Below are positions 52,858-54,756 of a stretch of DNA of 54,756 bases, piece by piece. The stretch spans positions 1 to 54,756 of the forward strand of contig CANQAC010000001.1 of assembly GCA_947589345.1 (NCBI GenBank). The letters run 5' to 3'. The position numbers and the translations under genes were made by a program. This DNA comes from an uncultured Akkermansia sp. GTDB lineage: Bacteria; Verrucomicrobiota; Verrucomicrobiia; Verrucomicrobiales; Akkermansiaceae. Under the pieces are notes generated by a model, which was given only the letters and a program-made list of their open reading frames with translations, was not told where the DNA came from and did no database searches. The first letter of the stretch is position 1, and each line of letters begins with the position of its first letter.

Positions 52858-53250
52858 ATGGGTGAACCTTGTGCAGAACAAGACGATGCTCCGCGTTTTT
52901 CAGATGCGCTGTTCATTCTTTGTATCCTCGTGTTGCCGTTACTTTTCCCGAGCATCATTCTCTCGTGTGTGGTGTTGCTTTTTGGGATGCTACCCACTGC
53001 CTCTGTCTACTTGCTGGTGCGACATAGGGCCGCGCGCTGTCGCTGTGCGTACTATGCAAGCGGCGCGGGAGTTGCTGTGCTGGGGCTCTTGTTCATGTCG
53101 TTTGGTCTGGCTTTTAATGGAGTATATTGTCTGTTGGATCTTGGATTGTGTGTCGTCTATGCTTTGGGTGTGGCAGCGCTGCACGGTGTTGCCTTCTTGA
53201 TCTTCTACGCCCTGTGGAAATGGAATCGTGCAGGGAGCCCGCGATCATAG
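52858..53250 (+). CDS. Small four-helix membrane protein, unknown
   Basis: A 130-residue protein with four hydrophobic stretches (about residues 17-33, 35-53, 66-88 and 91-120), a Cys-rich loop (RHRAARCRCAYY) and short polar ends. No family recognised. ATG 52858 with GGAG five bases upstream is preferred to the GTG at 52834, which lies before that ribosome site. It comes right after the rpoC terminator and before a repeat element. Confidence 0.62.
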   Translation: MGEPCAEQDDAPRFSDALFILCILVLPLLFPSIILSCVVLLFGMLPTASVYLLVRHRAARCRCAYYASGAGVAVLGLLFMSFGLAFNGVYCLLDLGLCVVYALGVAALHGVAFLIFYALWKWNRAGSPRS

Positions 53251-53325
53251 CCGAACCTCTGTTTCTTAGACGGACGAAGTAAGATTGGCAAGCCGACGAA
53301 CTATTGACGATTCAGCAAAGCGGTG

Positions 53326-53443
53326 AAAGCCCCCGAGGGCTCGGAGGGGGATTAGACAAAAGTGCAGCTTTTGCCCGAAGGGCGAAGCGCCGATGGGGCG
53401 GCGCTGAGTCAAAGCCCCCGAGGACTCGGAGGGGAATTGGACA
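53326..53443. repeat. Direct-repeat element between the membrane protein gene and ychF
   Basis: Two 33-base copies (53326-53358 and 53411-53443) match at 30 of 33 positions. Each begins AAAGCCCCCGAGG and ends in GACA. Between them lie two short hairpins: GCCCgaaGGGC (53373-53382) and GCGCCG/CGGCGC (53387-53403 region). There is no coding character on either strand. The layout resembles a small dispersed repeat or the ends of a minimal non-autonomous element. Confidence 0.7.
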
Positions 53444-53521
53444 TCCTCAAATCGTAATTCGAAATCGTAAATAGACGACATAGTCGCCTTGTTTTGTCTT
53501 TTCTCTTGAGTGGAGATGCTG

Positions 53522-53527
53522 TAAAAT
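53522..53527 (+). promoter_or_regulatory. -10 box of ychF
   Basis: TAAAAT ends 9 bases before ATG 53537, giving a leader of about 2-4 bases. The -35 region is poor (TTTTCT at a 17-base spacing). Confidence 0.45.
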
Positions 53528-53536
53528 AGCGACGTT

Positions 53537-54658
53537 ATGTTGCAAGCAGGTATTGTAGGATTGCCGAATGTTGGGAAGTCCACGTTGTTTAACGCGGTGA
53601 CGCGTTCGCGTAAGGCAGAGGCGGCGAATTATCCTTTCTGTACGATTGATCCGAATGTGGGAGTGGTGGAGGTGCCGGATGCTCGTTTGGCGGTGCTGGC
53701 GGAGATGAGCAAGAGTGCGCAAATCATTCCCGCTGCCATCGAGTTTGTGGATATCGCAGGCCTTGTGAAGGGGGCGGCTGAGGGCGCGGGATTGGGCAAC
53801 AAGTTTCTTTCTCACATTCGAGAGACGGATGCTATCGTGCAGGTTGTTCGCTGTTTTGAAGATTCGGATATTATCCATGAGCTGGGTAGTGTGGATCCCG
53901 TGCGTGATATAGAAATCATCAACAATGAGCTCATTCTGGCGGACATTGCTGCGCTGGAGAAACGGCGCGAATCCCGCGCGAAGAAAGCGAAAGGAGGCGA
54001 CAAAGAGGCACGCGAAGAAATGGCGCTTATCGAAAAATTGCTGCCGCATCTGGATGCCGGCAATCCTGCCATTACCCTTGATCTTTCCGATAACGAACGC
54101 AAGCTGCTGCGTACGTTTTTCCTGCTCTCAAACAAGAAGAGCATTTTCGCTTGCAATGTGAGCGAGGCTGAGCTCGCTGGCGCTGTAAACGATCCGGATT
54201 CCCATCCCTTTGTTGCTGCCGTGCGCCGCTACGTCGCCAAGCAGCATCACGCGGAAGCCGTCGTTATCTCTGCTCGCATTGAGGAAGAGCTTTCCGATTT
54301 GCCAGAGGACGAGGCAAGCGAGTATTTGCACGACCTTGGGGTGCAAGATTCCGGCGTGAGTTCACTCATCCGTGCAGTGTATCACCTGCTCGGACTGCGT
54401 ACTTATTTGACTACCGGACCCAAGGAAACGCGCGCGTGGACTATTCCCGCCGGAGCCAAAGCGCCGCAGGCCGCCGGTGTCATCCACACAGATTTTGAAC
54501 GAGGTTTTATTGCAGCGCAGGTGGTAGCCTACGACGATCTCGTGGCGTGCGGTTCTCTGCTTAAGGCCAAGGAAAACGCCAAGCTTCGCATCGAGGGCAA
54601 AGACTACGTTGTCCAAGATGGCGATGTCGTTGAATTCCGCTTTAATGTATCCAAGTGA
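53537..54658 (+). CDS. ychF: Redox-regulated ATPase YchF (Obg-type)
   Basis: YchF is a conserved TRAFAC P-loop protein that binds ATP rather than GTP and associates with ribosomes. The 373-residue product has G1 GLPNVGKS (8-15), [15 protein letters not shown]3 [17 protein letters not shown], and NVSE in place of the guanine-specific NKxD, the family hallmark. A coiled-coil arm and the C-terminal TGS domain ([38 protein letters not shown]) complete it. Length is normal. It is likely transcribed nearly leaderless. Confidence 0.97.
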   Translation: MLQAGIVGLPNVGKSTLFNAVTRSRKAEAANYPFCTIDPNVGVVEVPDARLAVLAEMSKSAQIIPAAIEFVDIAGLVKGAAEGAGLGNKFLSHIRETDAIVQVVRCFEDSDIIHELGSVDPVRDIEIINNELILADIAALEKRRESRAKKAKGGDKEAREEMALIEKLLPHLDAGNPAITLDLSDNERKLLRTFFLLSNKKSIFACNVSEAELAGAVNDPDSHPFVAAVRRYVAKQHHAEAVVISARIEEELSDLPEDEASEYLHDLGVQDSGVSSLIRAVYHLLGLRTYLTTGPKETRAWTIPAGAKAPQAAGVIHTDFERGFIAAQVVAYDDLVACGSLLKAKENAKLRIEGKDYVVQDGDVVEFRFNVSK

Positions 54659-54693
54659 TTTGACCGGTTCCGGGGTGATTGGAGCGACGGGAC

Positions 54694-54756
54694 TTATTTG
54701 TCGTTACGCAAGATGTCCTGCAGCGTTTCCAAAGAAACGCTCCCTTCCCGGATGAC
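54694..54756 (-). CDS. C-terminal end of a leftward gene cut by the window edge
   Basis: The last 63 bases read leftward as 20 sense codons and TAA (VIREGSVSLETLQDILRNDK). The composition is protein-like and the stop lies 35 bases from the convergent ychF stop. Too little is present to identify it. Confidence 0.5.
   Translation of the reverse strand, partial: VIREGSVSLETLQDILRNDK

Noticed and set aside
53326-53443. Direct repeats as a minimal CRISPR
   Set aside because: Only two imperfect copies, a structured spacer, and no cas genes.
53266-53583. Leftward 105-codon frame across the repeat element
   Set aside because: It is formed by the repeat itself and overlaps the ychF start; repeats of this kind often create spurious frames.

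Overview
The window (54,756 bases, roughly balanced G+C) is a chromosomal segment of a Gram-negative bacterium. The most likely source is a Verrucomicrobiota member close to Akkermansia. That placement is inference from gene content and protein style (an ExbB/ExbD/TPR envelope cluster, a ThrRS without the TGS domain, translation genes that mostly lack Shine-Dalgarno sites); no rRNA is present to confirm it. No prophage, insertion sequence or CRISPR array was seen.

Layout. 1-370 is non-coding. 371-5558 holds an unknown protein, an ADP-ribosylglycohydrolase, rpsT, an AGCS amino-acid/sodium symporter and a membrane-anchored YD-repeat protein. 5708-17357 holds an NDP-forming acyl-CoA synthetase, mnmE, tsf and rpsB, a small membrane protein, uvrB, an ATP-grasp ligase, purA and carA. 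17582-23840 starts with an ElaB/YqjD-YqjE-YqjK-like membrane set, followed by a cupin, two GT25 LPS-type glycosyltransferases, a broken copy of the thrS start, intact thrS, and infC. 24004-29164 holds a PiT phosphate transporter, then a leftward operon of an AsmA-like protein, an IF-1 paralogue, trmL and a DEDDy exonuclease. 29367-38546 holds a small lipoprotein, an ExbB-ExbD-ExbD-TPR envelope operon, a GNAT acetyltransferase, a lipoprotein and truA. 38619-39110 is a Sel1-repeat protein. 39298-52757 is the classical block tRNA-Thr, tuf, tRNA-Trp, secE, nusG, rplKAJL, rpoBC. The window ends with a membrane protein, a direct-repeat element, ychF and the tail of a leftward gene.

Most notable points. 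(1) The second GT25 gene carries a C8 tract directly after its ribosome site and start codon. As sequenced, the start is one base out of frame with the conserved body, which suggests a phase-variable glycosyltransferase read in the OFF state. (2) It is preceded by a remnant of the thrS promoter and first 31 codons. The remnant differs from real thrS almost only at silent positions, pointing to a GT25+thrS-start duplication or a recombination with a diverged relative. (3) The rplL-rpoB gap encodes two mutually exclusive hairpins, a candidate attenuator, and the rplJ-rplL gap folds into a second structured RNA. (4) Several single genes have a sigma70-type -10 box only 6-11 bases before the start codon, implying leaderless or near-leaderless mRNAs, while most translation genes lack a Shine-Dalgarno site. 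(5) A proton-channel cluster with two ExbD proteins sharing an unusual MIDCC motif is joined to a 1127-residue periplasmic TPR protein.
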